Both the position numbers and the translations under genes were made by a program. Of a DNA stretch of 64,000 nt, positions 17,257-26,840 are shown one piece after another (position 1 is the first letter of the stretch; each line of letters starts with the position of its first letter). This DNA comes from an uncultured bacterium (GTDB lineage Bacteria > Cyanobacteriota > Vampirovibrionia > Gastranaerophilales > Gastranaerophilaceae), in the NCBI GenBank assembly GCA_902774905.1, contig CACYKF010000004.1, positions 99,025-163,024 of the forward strand. The letters run 5' to 3'. The notes beneath the pieces are model-generated. The model was not told where the DNA came from and searched no databases. It saw nothing but the letters and a program-made list of their open reading frames with translations.

Positions 17257-17286
17257 ATTATAAACTATTATTCTGCATTTTTCAAG

Positions 17287-18324
17287 TTACATCCACGGCT
17301 TGATTAAAAATTTAATCGCATTGCCTTCAATATGCTGCTGCATTGCATATTCAACTTTTTCTAAAGGCAAGGTATCTGTTATAAGTTTTTCAACCTCAAC
17401 TTCGCCTGATGCGATATATTCAAACGCTTTCCTGAAATATTTCGGAGTATGATGAAAAACGCTCAACATCTTTATATCGCCATAATGCATTTTTGTAGTA
17501 TCAAAACTAACTTTTGAACCCGATTTGCAGCCGCCAAAGAAATGCACCGTACCACCGGGTCTTACACAATTAAAAATTTGTTCCCAAATTTCAGGCAAAC
17601 CTACGCACTCAATCGCAACATCCAAACCTTTGTTTTCATCAGAAAAACTTTTGAAAATCTTTTCAGGATTAGGGTATTTTTTTAAATCAACAATTTCATC
17701 AGCATGCGCAAAATCTTCCGCCATCTGAAGTTTAATCGGATTTCTACCCGCAACAATTACTCTTGCCCCCATAAGTTTTGCAATTCTTGCAAACATCAAC
17801 CCAATAGGGCCGATACCGATTATGCCGACACTTTGCCCTTTTTTAATTTCTGTTCTGTATGCGCCATGAACTACATTAGCAAGCGGTTCGCAAAAAGCCG
17901 CTCTGTCAAAACTCATATCGTCAGGTAAAATGAGCATATTTTTTTTGACAATTCGTGCAGGAACAGTTATATACTGTGCATAAGCACCGTTTAATAAATC
18001 TAAATTTTCGCACAAATTATATTCTTCATGCCTGCAATAAAAACATTTTCCGCACGGTGCGGAATTAGCCGCTACAACTCTGTCACCGACTTTGAACCCT
18101 TCGACATTTCTGCCGACTTTTTCAATAATTCCGGCAAATTCATGCCCAAACCCTGACGGAACTTCTTTTATAAGTACAGGATGACCCCTGCGATAGGTTT
18201 TGACATCTGTTCCGCAAGTAAGTGCCGACATAACTTTTACAACAACTTCGCCCTCTTGCGGCGGTTTTATTGGTACTTCTTCAAATCTTATATCTTTCGG
18301 CGCATAAAATTGTATTGATTTCAT
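17287..18324 (-). CDS. Zinc-dependent medium-chain alcohol/polyol dehydrogenase
   Basis: A 345-residue MDR-family enzyme. The catalytic zinc Cys is in LTCGTDVKTY (about residue 37), the GHEFAGIIEKVG segment supplies the next ligands, and the structural zinc is held by the four cysteines of CGKCFYCRHEEYNLC. The NAD site is GIIGIGPIGLMFARIAK. It groups with sorbitol/threonine dehydrogenase-like proteins; the substrate cannot be read from the sequence. It lies 24 bases downstream of the sugar-binding protein gene on the same strand, so oxidation of an imported sugar or polyol is a reasonable inference. The peptide-locus repeat ends at its stop codon. Confidence 0.87.
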   Translation of the reverse strand: MKSIQFYAPKDIRFEEVPIKPPQEGEVVVKVMSALTCGTDVKTYRRGHPVLIKEVPSGFGHEFAGIIEKVGRNVEGFKVGDRVVAANSAPCGKCFYCRHEEYNLCENLDLLNGAYAQYITVPARIVKKNMLILPDDMSFDRAAFCEPLANVVHGAYRTEIKKGQSVGIIGIGPIGLMFARIAKLMGARVIVAGRNPIKLQMAEDFAHADEIVDLKKYPNPEKIFKSFSDENKGLDVAIECVGLPEIWEQIFNCVRPGGTVHFFGGCKSGSKVSFDTTKMHYGDIKMLSVFHHTPKYFRKAFEYIASGEVEVEKLITDTLPLEKVEYAMQQHIEGNAIKFLIKPWM

Positions 18325-18348
18325 AAACTAATTATATCATTAATAAAA

Positions 18349-19509
18349 TTACTTATTAAAAATATATTCCGTTTTGGAGTTCAAATCGTCAAGAATTTCG
18401 TTATAATTAACCGTAACAGGTGTAGGTACGGAATTTTTTGCAGTATTTAAAAACACTTTAGCATTTTTTGGTTTTTGACCGTCAAGAAAATATTTTGAAT
18501 TTGCACTATCCATTCTTGCAGGAACTATAAGACCACTCTGCGCAAATTTTTGCGAATTATCTTTTGAAGCCAAAAATTTAATGAGTTTAATTGCTTCGGA
18601 CTTATGTTTAGAAGATTTTGATATTGCCCAGCCTGAACTGTCCATAAACATTGTTTTTGGAAATTCAGCCACATCCCAATCAAATTTTGCTTCTTGTCGA
18701 AATTTGGGTACCAGCCAACGACCTGATAAATACATTCCGATTTTACCTTGCAAAAACATCTGTGCCATAGTTGCACTGCCGATTTCCTCTTTCTTGGGAG
18801 CAACATGATATTTTCGCCTTAAATCCGCATAAAATTCCAACCCTTTTTTATTTGCGCTTTTATTTAAAACATCACTGCTGAAATAATTTGCGCTGTCATT
18901 TAGTCCCCAACCCCCATAATAAAGCATATAAGGCAGATAATAAAGCGGTTTTTCCTCAAAAGATATTCCAAATGTTTCCTTTGTAGTGAGTTTTTTCGCC
19001 TTATTTAATAAATCATCTAAAGTCCAATCTTTAGCCGGATAAGAAACTTTTAGTTTTTTAAATAAATCTTTGTTATAAAAGAACACAAGATTAGAAACAT
19101 CTCTCGGTAACGCATAAATTTTACCTTTAAACTTCATTGCTTCAATTGATTTTGGAAAATACCTGTCGTATTCAAATCCCTCATAATTTGTTAAATCCTC
19201 TAACACTCCGGCATTTGCATACAACGGCAGATACAAATTGTTTATAAAAATGACATCAGGTGCAGTATTTGAAGCAAACAAAAGATGAATTTTCTGAAAA
19301 TAATTCTGAGGAATATGCATTAAATCAACCTTAATTCCGTCATTTTGTTTTTCAAAATCTTCAAGCATCGGTTTTAAAATATTAATTTCAGATTCCGAAC
19401 CCCAAGTCGCAAACTCAATATGCACATAATTGTCTCTTTTGTTATGTAAACAAAAAACTGTAAAAATAAGTACTAATATTGCTGATATAAAAATTATTCT
19501 TTTTAACAT
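18349..19509 (-). CDS. Extracellular solute-binding protein of a sugar ABC transporter (family 1)
   Basis: The start is placed at the ATG at 19509 (MLKRIIFISAILVLIF); the longer frame reads through an intergenic repeat. The 386-residue protein has a signal or anchor segment ending FTVFC, where the Cys could be a lipid attachment site though the lipobox is not canonical. The body matches MalE/UgpB-type binding proteins: IEFATWGSESE, APDVIFINNLYLPLYANAGV, GKIYALPRDVSNLVFFYNKDLF, MFLQGKIGMYLSGRW and SGWAISKSSKHKSEAIKLIKFL. It captures a sugar outside the membrane. The ribosome site (GAGGG) is contributed by the adjacent repeat. Confidence 0.85.
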   Translation of the reverse strand: MLKRIIFISAILVLIFTVFCLHNKRDNYVHIEFATWGSESEINILKPMLEDFEKQNDGIKVDLMHIPQNYFQKIHLLFASNTAPDVIFINNLYLPLYANAGVLEDLTNYEGFEYDRYFPKSIEAMKFKGKIYALPRDVSNLVFFYNKDLFKKLKVSYPAKDWTLDDLLNKAKKLTTKETFGISFEEKPLYYLPYMLYYGGWGLNDSANYFSSDVLNKSANKKGLEFYADLRRKYHVAPKKEEIGSATMAQMFLQGKIGMYLSGRWLVPKFRQEAKFDWDVAEFPKTMFMDSSGWAISKSSKHKSEAIKLIKFLASKDNSQKFAQSGLIVPARMDSANSKYFLDGQKPKNAKVFLNTAKNSVPTPVTVNYNEILDDLNSKTEYIFNK

Positions 19510-19510
19510 T

Positions 19511-19590
19511 CCCTCACCCGAAAATCTAAAACTCATACTTCGTTTTGATTTTCTACCCTCTCCCACCAAATTGATGCTGTGGGCGAGGGG
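19511..19590. repeat. GGGTGAGGG / CCCTCTCCCA hairpin repeat
   Basis: Holds CCCTCACCCGAAAATC, its complement-like GATTTTC, and a CCCTCTCCCAC...GTGGGCGAGGG hairpin. Related units are at 28843-28890 and 52433-52480. On the - strand it ends in GGGTGAGGG directly before the binding-protein start codon. Confidence 0.7.
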
Positions 19591-19597
19591 ATATTAA

Positions 19598-21670
19598 TTA
19601 TATTTCAAGCAAAGTACCCATTTTGTCTTCTGCGACATCAACAAGACACTTGAATCCGCCGACTTTTACGATATACACACTGCCGTAATCAAGTCTGACC
19701 TGAAGCGGTTTGTTTACGATTTTATCAAATTTTTTCAATACATAAACATTTTCGCCAATCTTACCGATTAGGGCCGAAACTCCGTCAGATTCAACCATGA
19801 AGATACTCTTGTCATTATCTATATCATATTTTGACTTGATAGAAATGTCAAAATCTGATGCCTGCGGTTTTTTAAACGGAACTTTTCTATCAACCGGATT
19901 AGTTACGCTCATCATCTCGGAACGGCTGCGTTTCGGAATCATATTTGTAATTTCTTCCGTTACGGCAGAAACAGGTTCCCTATTATTTTCATTATCAACA
20001 ATACTCAAATATTCTTCCAAAGAAGATACCAAATACTGTTCCTGAAGTTCTTTCATTTCATCGGAAATTTTATTTTTCGGTAAAAATCTTCTGCCTGTTC
20101 TGACTAAATCAGATATGCTGAATCCGTGACCGCCAAAATTTCTTCTGCTGACATTTAATCCGCTATTTTTCAGTTTAACATGCTGCCCTTCATGAAGCGG
20201 TTCTGTAACGACATTTTCACTTTCTGACGGTAAACTTTGTCTGCTTGTCATTTTCAGGTCAAGATTTTTTGCAAAAGATTTTAAGTTTAGTCCTGACATT
20301 CTTTTTGCGATTGCTTCTTCTTCAGACTGAACACCCTTCGGGGAAGTACTAAACTGCTTCATAGAAGGAGTTTGAGAAAGTGCATGCTCCATTTGTGAAA
20401 CTCTTGCAGCCATATCATTTACAAGTACACCTTTGGTACCGTCAATATTTGTAACATAAGATGTACCGCTCTGATTTTGACCATCTTTTGCTTGCGAATA
20501 CAATTTGTATTTTTCCTGCCAACTCAAATTTTCATTATCGGCAATTTGAGAATAATCATCACCCTTGGCCTTTTCAGGTTCAGAGTTATAATTTTCAAAA
20601 TATTCTTTTAACTGTGAATTATTCTTAACCGCTCTTGCAATAATATTCATCAAAGCACCGAGTATAAAAATACCGATAACCGATAATGCTCCTGCAATCG
20701 GTATAATAGGCAAACCTTTTCTTGTTGTTTTTGATTTAACAGTTTTTTCAATGTTTTTTGAATTATCTGCTTTTGCACTTTTTGATTGTGCCGGTGTATT
20801 TTTTAAATCAAATGCCGAAACAGGTTTGAATTCAACAGATTTTGCTTCAGGTTTAGATTCAACTTTTTGAGCAGGTTTTACTTCTGATTTAACCTCAATT
20901 TTTGGTTTAACTGCTTCGGTTTTTACTGTTTTAGGTTGAACTTTTGCAGTTTGAACAGAAGATTTTGCACTATCCGTTTTTATGACAGGAACATGAACAG
21001 CAACGGGTTTTAACGCAATTTTGTTCACATTTTGAGTAGTTGTCTTTGGTTGTGTAGTTTGCGGGGTAATTTTTTTTGCTTCAACAGGCTTTGTTGTCGT
21101 TGTTTTTGTAGTTGCAACAGGTGGCTTTGTAGCGGCAGTTTTTGTGATTGAAACCGCAGGTTTTGCACTTGAAGTTGCAGTTGTTGAAGCAGAAGTGCTT
21201 GTTTTTTTGAAATTTGCCATTTTCTTATCAGGATCAAATTTATTATTTTGAACAATCAAATTTTTATAATCCTGCTGAGCCTTAGTTAATGGTGCAGTTC
21301 TTTTTGTGTAAGTTTGAATTTTTATAGGTTTTGTTGTATTAAATGTGACTTTTGTATAACCGCCGATACCATCATCAACATTTTTTACTCTAACATCGGA
21401 AACCAAATCTTTTACTCCGCCCAAAGCAGGTACGATAGACTGATTACCTGCAACATTTGGCAGTAACACAACATAAGTGTTGCCTGATTTTCTTGTTACA
21501 ACGGTATTTGTCGGAGCGCCTGTTGTATAAAATGTTACATCTACCGTATCATCACTTGAGGATTTTTTGACATCCATTCTCAATAAATCACTTGAATCCG
21601 CCATTACGGAATTGCCTGCAATTAAAAATGCTGAAAGAACAGTTGTAATTATAAATTTTCTATTTATCAT
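19598..21670 (-). CDS. AMIN-like secreted/membrane protein with Lys/Thr/Pro-rich linker
   Basis: The start is the ATG at 21670 (MINRKFIITT), with GGGA just upstream. The 690-residue protein has a signal peptide, then a beta-rich domain at about residues 25-140 that looks like an AMIN domain (FYTTGAPTNTVVTRKSG, GGYTKVTFNTTKPIKI), then a long Thr/Lys/Val/Pro-rich linker (150-320), a single membrane helix (IPIAGALSVIGIFILGALMN) and a 340-residue tail with little order until a C-terminal beta domain. AMIN domains bind peptidoglycan and are frequent in cyanobacterial envelope proteins. The topology (AMIN outside, tail in the cytoplasm) suggests an envelope linker. It is divergent from era. Confidence 0.65.
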   Translation of the reverse strand: MINRKFIITTVLSAFLIAGNSVMADSSDLLRMDVKKSSSDDTVDVTFYTTGAPTNTVVTRKSGNTYVVLLPNVAGNQSIVPALGGVKDLVSDVRVKNVDDGIGGYTKVTFNTTKPIKIQTYTKRTAPLTKAQQDYKNLIVQNNKFDPDKKMANFKKTSTSASTTATSSAKPAVSITKTAATKPPVATTKTTTTKPVEAKKITPQTTQPKTTTQNVNKIALKPVAVHVPVIKTDSAKSSVQTAKVQPKTVKTEAVKPKIEVKSEVKPAQKVESKPEAKSVEFKPVSAFDLKNTPAQSKSAKADNSKNIEKTVKSKTTRKGLPIIPIAGALSVIGIFILGALMNIIARAVKNNSQLKEYFENYNSEPEKAKGDDYSQIADNENLSWQEKYKLYSQAKDGQNQSGTSYVTNIDGTKGVLVNDMAARVSQMEHALSQTPSMKQFSTSPKGVQSEEEAIAKRMSGLNLKSFAKNLDLKMTSRQSLPSESENVVTEPLHEGQHVKLKNSGLNVSRRNFGGHGFSISDLVRTGRRFLPKNKISDEMKELQEQYLVSSLEEYLSIVDNENNREPVSAVTEEITNMIPKRSRSEMMSVTNPVDRKVPFKKPQASDFDISIKSKYDIDNDKSIFMVESDGVSALIGKIGENVYVLKKFDKIVNKPLQVRLDYGSVYIVKVGGFKCLVDVAEDKMGTLLEI

Positions 21671-21761
21671 ATTTCCCATAATCTTTAAAAAACTACACTT
21701 CAATTTATATAATAGTCGAGAATAAAAATTTTTGCTACTTTATTAATATTTGGTAAATTTA

Positions 21762-21770
21762 TGTTACAAT
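21762..21770 (+). promoter_or_regulatory. Extended -10 promoter of era
   Basis: TGTTACAAT lies so close to the era ATG at 21777 that the predicted transcript start falls on or next to the start codon. No ribosome site is visible. The mRNA may be leaderless. Confidence 0.4.
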
Positions 21771-21776
21771 ACAGAA

Positions 21777-22667
21777 ATGAAATGCGGATTTGTAACTATA
21801 ATCGGACGCCCGAATGTGGGCAAATCAACCCTGTTAAATCAGATTTTGGGGCAGAAAATTGTTATTGCAACTGACAAAGCACAAACTACACGAAAAAGAA
21901 TTAAAGGTATTCTGACAAACGAGCAGGGACAAATTGTTTTTATTGATACTCCGGGAATTCACAGACCGCTTAATAAACTCGGCGAATTTTTGATTGATGA
22001 AGCAAAAATCGCTATTCCTGATGCTGATGTAATAATTTTTCTTGTTGACGGTTCGGAAAGTGCCGGTAAAGGCGATAAATGGATTGTCCAAAACCTTTTG
22101 GAAACAAAAATTCCTGTTATTATAGTAATGAACAAGGTTGATAAGGTTAAAAAGCCTGAAAAAATTGAACAAAATCTGTTGAGTTACAAAACGCTTTTTG
22201 ACGAAAATCTGCCTGTCATCAGAATTTCTGCAAAAACCGGGCGAAATATTGACACTCTGCTCAAAAATTTATACAAAAAATTGCCGGAAGGTGAAATCAT
22301 GTACCCCGAAGATGTGGTGACAGAAGAAACTATGCGTGATGTTGCACAGGAAATTATAAGAGAAAAAATTTTGTTAAACACGTCTGACGAGATTCCGCAC
22401 GCAGTTGCAGTCAAAATTGAAAACTATTTTGAGCAGGAAGATATTGATAAAATTTATGCAACAATTTATTGTGAAACAAAGAGCCAAAAAGGAATTTTGA
22501 TAGGCAAAGGCGGAAATTTGCTCAAAAAAATCGGAACAGAAGCAAGACAGGATTTGGAAAAAATTACAGAAAAAAAAGTTTTCTTGGGGTTGGAAGTCAA
22601 AGTTGAAAAAGATTGGCGCAAAAAAGATAATATTTTAAAAGATTTTGGGTATCTGGAAGAAAAATAA
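21777..22667 (+). CDS. era: GTPase Era
   Basis: The start is set at the ATG at 21777 (MKCGFVTIIGRPNVGKST). The 296-residue protein has G1 GRPNVGKST, G3 DTPGIH, G4 NKVD and the RISAKTG motif, followed by a KH domain with ILIGKGGNLLKKIG and the ending LEVKVEKDWRKK. Era binds the 3' end of 16S rRNA during small-subunit assembly. Length and domain order are normal. Confidence 0.95.
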   Translation: MKCGFVTIIGRPNVGKSTLLNQILGQKIVIATDKAQTTRKRIKGILTNEQGQIVFIDTPGIHRPLNKLGEFLIDEAKIAIPDADVIIFLVDGSESAGKGDKWIVQNLLETKIPVIIVMNKVDKVKKPEKIEQNLLSYKTLFDENLPVIRISAKTGRNIDTLLKNLYKKLPEGEIMYPEDVVTEETMRDVAQEIIREKILLNTSDEIPHAVAVKIENYFEQEDIDKIYATIYCETKSQKGILIGKGGNLLKKIGTEARQDLEKITEKKVFLGLEVKVEKDWRKKDNILKDFGYLEEK

Positions 22668-22691
22668 ATTCAAAATCATTTATACCAATTT

Positions 22692-22747
22692 GTAAGTTGG
22701 GGTTTCTACCCCAACAATATTAAGGTTGGGCTGAAAGCCTAACTTAC
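22692..22747. repeat. 56-nt double-hairpin repeat, copy 2
   Basis: Same unit as at 16749 in the opposite orientation (GGGGTTTCTACCCC first, then GGGCTGAAAGCC). It follows era by 24 bases. The rest of the 245-base gap to the next gene shows no gene. Confidence 0.85.
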
Positions 22748-22912
22748 TGATTACTACTCATAAATCTGTAAAGGACTATTCACAATTCACCACTCTCCAT
22801 TCACTCAAAAGCATTATCCGACCTGCAATACCAACAAACTTTAATCAGATAATAAATACTGTTAAAATATCCGACATAAAAACTATTTACTTGAACTTTT
22901 AAAGACAATATA

Positions 22913-23878
22913 ATGAACTTGATGTCTGTTTTAGAAGTAAAAAATCTTAATTTGGGATTTAATGTTGAAGATAGTTTTCAGCAGGCACTTTTTGATGTAA
23001 ACTTTTCACTTGAAAAAGGTCAAACACTTGCACTTGTTGGCGAATCCGGTTGCGGAAAGACAATGAGCGCAATGAGTATTCTCAACCTTATACCCAAAAC
23101 CGCAAAAATTACAAGCGGTGAAATTATATACAACGGCGAAAATCTTTTAAACAAAACCCAAAAAGAAATGAGCAAAATCAGAGGGGGTAAAATTGCACTC
23201 ATACCACAAGACCCGATGACTTCGCTAAACCCGTTATACACTGTCGGCGACCAACTTTTAGAGGTTATAAAAATTCACAAAGGACTTAAAGGAAATGAGG
23301 CAAAAAGACAAGCCATTGAAGCGTTTGAAGCCGTACAGATACCTGATGCACGAAACAGGCTAAATAACTACCCCCACGAATTTTCGGGCGGAATGAAACA
23401 AAGAGCGGTTATTGCGATGGCTCTTGCAACGGATGCGGAAATTCTTATAGCAGATGAACCGACAACTGCGCTTGATGTAACAATTCAGGCACAAATTATG
23501 AAACTCTTAAACGAGATTAAACAAAATAATCAGACATCAATTCTTTTGATTACACACGATTTGGCGCTTGTAAGCGAAAACTCCCAAAATATTGCGGTAA
23601 TGTACGCAGGCAGAATAGTAGAAAGCGCGCCTGCCAATGAATTTTTTGCAAACCCCAATCACCCGTATTCACAAGCATTGTTAAAGTCTATTCCGTCAAA
23701 CAGACAAACTCCGCTTGAAACAATAAAAGGTCAACCTCCGACATTATCCCAAAAAATTGACGGCTGTCGTTTTCACCCAAGATGTGATTTTTGCGGAGGA
23801 AAATGCCAAACACAAATACCAAAACTTATTCAAATCGGGCAAAACCATTTTAGTGCGTGCTTTTTAAATGAAATATAA
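22913..23878 (+). CDS. Oligopeptide/dipeptide ABC transporter ATP-binding protein (DppD/OppD class)
   Basis: A 321-residue ATPase with Walker A GESGCGKT, Q-loop IPQDPMTSLNP, signature FSGGMKQRAVIAMALA, Walker B ILIADEPTTALD and switch His in LLITHDLALV. The C-terminal oligo/dipeptide extension carries four cysteines (CRFHPRCDFCGGKCQT) typical of Opp/Dpp ATPases, where they can hold an iron-sulfur cluster. No partner ATPase, permease or binding protein is adjacent, so it is an orphan component. A second ATG at 22922 is an alternative start. Confidence 0.88.
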   Translation: MNLMSVLEVKNLNLGFNVEDSFQQALFDVNFSLEKGQTLALVGESGCGKTMSAMSILNLIPKTAKITSGEIIYNGENLLNKTQKEMSKIRGGKIALIPQDPMTSLNPLYTVGDQLLEVIKIHKGLKGNEAKRQAIEAFEAVQIPDARNRLNNYPHEFSGGMKQRAVIAMALATDAEILIADEPTTALDVTIQAQIMKLLNEIKQNNQTSILLITHDLALVSENSQNIAVMYAGRIVESAPANEFFANPNHPYSQALLKSIPSNRQTPLETIKGQPPTLSQKIDGCRFHPRCDFCGGKCQTQIPKLIQIGQNHFSACFLNEI

Positions 23879-24049
23879 AAAGAATATTAGTCAGCGTTGC
23901 AACGCTGGCTAACCCTTACCGTCGGTAGAGGGCTCGAAAAAAAGGAAGCGAAAATCACTTCCTGTCTTATATATACTACTGTTAAAATATTATAAAACCC
24001 GTAAAAATAAAATTTGCAATATATCTGCGCTAATATCATTATTATCGCA

Positions 24050-24080
24050 AAAATACCCTCTCAAATTGAGAGGGTATTTT
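24050..24080. terminator. Bidirectional terminator between ABC ATPase and adhE
   Basis: AAATACCCTCTCAA and its complement form a near-perfect stem with A's on one side and T's on the other, 19 bases past the adhE stop codon on the - strand. The preceding 23880-24000 has further hairpins (AGCGTTGCAACGCT). Confidence 0.8.
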
Positions 24081-24098
24081 CATATTTTATAATCAGTC

Positions 24099-26795
24099 TT
24101 ATTTAGAAGATTTTTTCTTTGCTGATTTTGCAGGGTAGTAATCTCTTACAACACCGTTGAATGCGTCAATATAGATTTCTCTGATATCACTCATTAACGG
24201 ATATGCAGGGTTAGCACCTGTGCATTGGTCGTCAAATGCCAATTCTACCATTTCATCAAGTTTTGCGTAGAATTCTTCTTCTGTTACACCAAAATCTTTG
24301 ATAGAATTTGGTAAGTTGATTGATTTCATAAGTTTATCAACTGCCTGAATATACAATTCAACTTTTTCATCAAGAGTTTTTCCGCCCAAACCTAATTCGT
24401 CAGCAATTTGAGCATATTTTTCTTTTGCATTCGGATATTTATATTGAGGGAATGTTGCCTGTTTATGCGGATAATCTACTGCATTATATTTGATAATTTG
24501 TCTGAATAATAATGCGTTTGCAACACCGTGAGGAACATGGAACATTGCACCGAGTTTGTGAGCCATAGAGTGACACAAACCTAAGAATGAGTTAGCAAAT
24601 GCCATACCTGCAATAGTTGCGGCATAGTGCATTTTTTCTCTTGCTTTAGGATTGTTTGCACCTTCTGACCAAGACGGTTCTAAATATTTGAATACCAATT
24701 TAATTGCTTCCAAAGCGTTTGAATTAGTGAAGTTTGTAGCCATACAAGAAACATACGCTTCAGTTGCGTGAACCAATGCGTCAATACCTGATGCTGAAGT
24801 CAAACCTTTTGGCATGCCGTCAACAAAGTTCGGGTCAATAATTGCCATATTAGGAGTCAAAGCATAATCTGCAATTGCGTATTTAACATGAGTTTCATCA
24901 TCTGTGATAATCGCAAACGGTGTAACTTCAGAACCCGTACCTGATGTTGTCGGGATTGCAACCATAGTTGCTTTTTTACCCAAATCAGGAATAGAGCAGA
25001 TTCTCTTTCTGATATCCATAAATCTCATTGAAATATCACTAAAATCTGTATCAGGTTGTTCATACATTAACCACATAATTTTTGCAGCATCCATTGGAGA
25101 ACCACCGCCCAATGCGATAAATACATCAGGTTCATAAGGTTTGATTATATCCATTGCTTGTCTGATTGTAGATAATGTCGGATCAGGTTTTACATCAAAG
25201 AAGATTTCATGGTCAATTCCGATTTCATCAAGAACATTTGTAATCGCATCAACAGCACCTGAATTAAACAAAAATCTGTCAGTTACGATAAATGCACGCT
25301 TTTTACCTGCCAATTCACGAAGAGCCAAATCAGTAGCGCCTCTTTTAAAGTAAACCTTTGAAGGAACCTTGAACCACAACATGTTTTCTCTCCTTTCAGC
25401 AACTGTTTTGTAGTTAAGTAAGTTTTCTACCCCGATGTTACCTGAGATAGCGTTTTTACCCCAAGAACCGCAACCTAAAGATAATGACGGTTCAAGTTTG
25501 AAGTTGTATAAATCACCAATACCACCCTGTGATGAAGGTGAGTTGATAAGTACACGGCAAGAAGGCATCAATTCTGCATAATGGTCAATTCTTTCAGATG
25601 TTCTCGGATCTGTGTAAAGAACTGAAGTGTGACCTGCACCGCCTTTTGAAACTAATTCATAAGCCATTTTTGATGCTTCTTCATAGTTTTTAGCCTTATA
25701 CATAGTCAAAATCGGTGATAATTTTTCTCTTGAGAACGGATCAGACCAATCAACAGAAGGTCTTTCAACCAAAAGAATTTTTGAATATTCAGGAATTTCA
25801 AAGCCTGAAAGTTCAGCAATCTTAACTGCACTTTGCCCGACAATCGCAGGATGAGCAGTTCCTCTGTTCGGGTCGATAAACGGCAAATCAATCATTTTTT
25901 GCTGTTCTGCTTTAGATACTAAATAAGCACCTCTGTACTGAAATTCTTTTTTAACTTCTTCATAAACATCTTCAACAACTACAACAGATTGTTCAGATGC
26001 GCAAATCATACCGTTATCAAAAGTCTTTGACATAATAATTGAAGAAACAGCCATTTTTATATCAGCAGTTTCATCAATAACGGCTGAAGTATTACCAGGA
26101 CCTACGCCCAATGCAGGATTACCTGATGAATAAGCAGCCTTAACCATTCCCGGACCGCCTGTTGCCAAAATACAAGCAATATCAGGGTGCTGCATCAATT
26201 GTCCTGAAAGTTCAACTGACGGAACATCAATCCAGCCGATAATATCTTCCGGAGCACCTGCCTTAACTGCGGCTTCCAATACAACCTTTGCAGCCTCAAT
26301 AGTAGATTTTGTTGCTCTCGGATGCGGTGAAAAGATGATTGCGTTTCTTGTTTTCAAAGCAATTAAAGATTTGAAAATTGCTGTTGAAGTCGGGTTGGTT
26401 GTAGGAATAATACCTGCAATAATTCCGAGAGGTTCAGCAACAATTTTTATTCCGTTTGCTTTATCTTCTTTAATGATACCGCAAGTTTTTGCGTTTTTGT
26501 GCTTGTTGTAAATGTATTCACTTGCAAAGTGATTTTTAATAATTTTATCTTCCAAAACGCCCATGCCTGTTTCTTCAGCTGCCATTCTTGCCAAAGGAAT
26601 ACGAGCCTTGTCAGCAGCCGTTGCCGCCGCTTTAAAAATCTTATCAACCTGTTCCTGTGTATAAGTTGAATAAATTTTTTGAGCCTTTTTAACTCTTTCA
26701 ATAAGCAGTTCAAATTGTTCTGCACTGTCTACTACTGTTGATTTGTTCAAACTTTTTTCAAGTTTTTCAACAGTTTTTTTACTTTTCGTTGTCAT
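24099..26795 (-). CDS. adhE: Bifunctional acetaldehyde-CoA / alcohol dehydrogenase
   Basis: An 898-residue fusion that reduces acetyl-CoA to ethanol with two NADH, the main redox outlet of many fermenters. The N-terminal aldehyde dehydrogenase half has the catalytic Cys in DNGMICASEQ and the substrate loop GGPGMVKAAYSSG. The C-terminal iron-dependent alcohol dehydrogenase half has GGGSPMDAAKIMW, TTSGTGSEVT and the iron histidines in LCHSMAHKLGAMFHVPHG. A short Lys/Ser-rich N-terminal extension precedes the usual start. AAGGAG lies 6 bases before the ATG. A Rex-like operator lies 46 bases upstream, consistent with NADH control. Confidence 0.96.
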   Translation of the reverse strand: MTTKSKKTVEKLEKSLNKSTVVDSAEQFELLIERVKKAQKIYSTYTQEQVDKIFKAAATAADKARIPLARMAAEETGMGVLEDKIIKNHFASEYIYNKHKNAKTCGIIKEDKANGIKIVAEPLGIIAGIIPTTNPTSTAIFKSLIALKTRNAIIFSPHPRATKSTIEAAKVVLEAAVKAGAPEDIIGWIDVPSVELSGQLMQHPDIACILATGGPGMVKAAYSSGNPALGVGPGNTSAVIDETADIKMAVSSIIMSKTFDNGMICASEQSVVVVEDVYEEVKKEFQYRGAYLVSKAEQQKMIDLPFIDPNRGTAHPAIVGQSAVKIAELSGFEIPEYSKILLVERPSVDWSDPFSREKLSPILTMYKAKNYEEASKMAYELVSKGGAGHTSVLYTDPRTSERIDHYAELMPSCRVLINSPSSQGGIGDLYNFKLEPSLSLGCGSWGKNAISGNIGVENLLNYKTVAERRENMLWFKVPSKVYFKRGATDLALRELAGKKRAFIVTDRFLFNSGAVDAITNVLDEIGIDHEIFFDVKPDPTLSTIRQAMDIIKPYEPDVFIALGGGSPMDAAKIMWLMYEQPDTDFSDISMRFMDIRKRICSIPDLGKKATMVAIPTTSGTGSEVTPFAIITDDETHVKYAIADYALTPNMAIIDPNFVDGMPKGLTSASGIDALVHATEAYVSCMATNFTNSNALEAIKLVFKYLEPSWSEGANNPKAREKMHYAATIAGMAFANSFLGLCHSMAHKLGAMFHVPHGVANALLFRQIIKYNAVDYPHKQATFPQYKYPNAKEKYAQIADELGLGGKTLDEKVELYIQAVDKLMKSINLPNSIKDFGVTEEEFYAKLDEMVELAFDDQCTGANPAYPLMSDIREIYIDAFNGVVRDYYPAKSAKKKSSK

Positions 26796-26840
26796 ATTTT
26801 TCTCCTTTTATAAAATGATAACATAATAATTTTATTTTAA

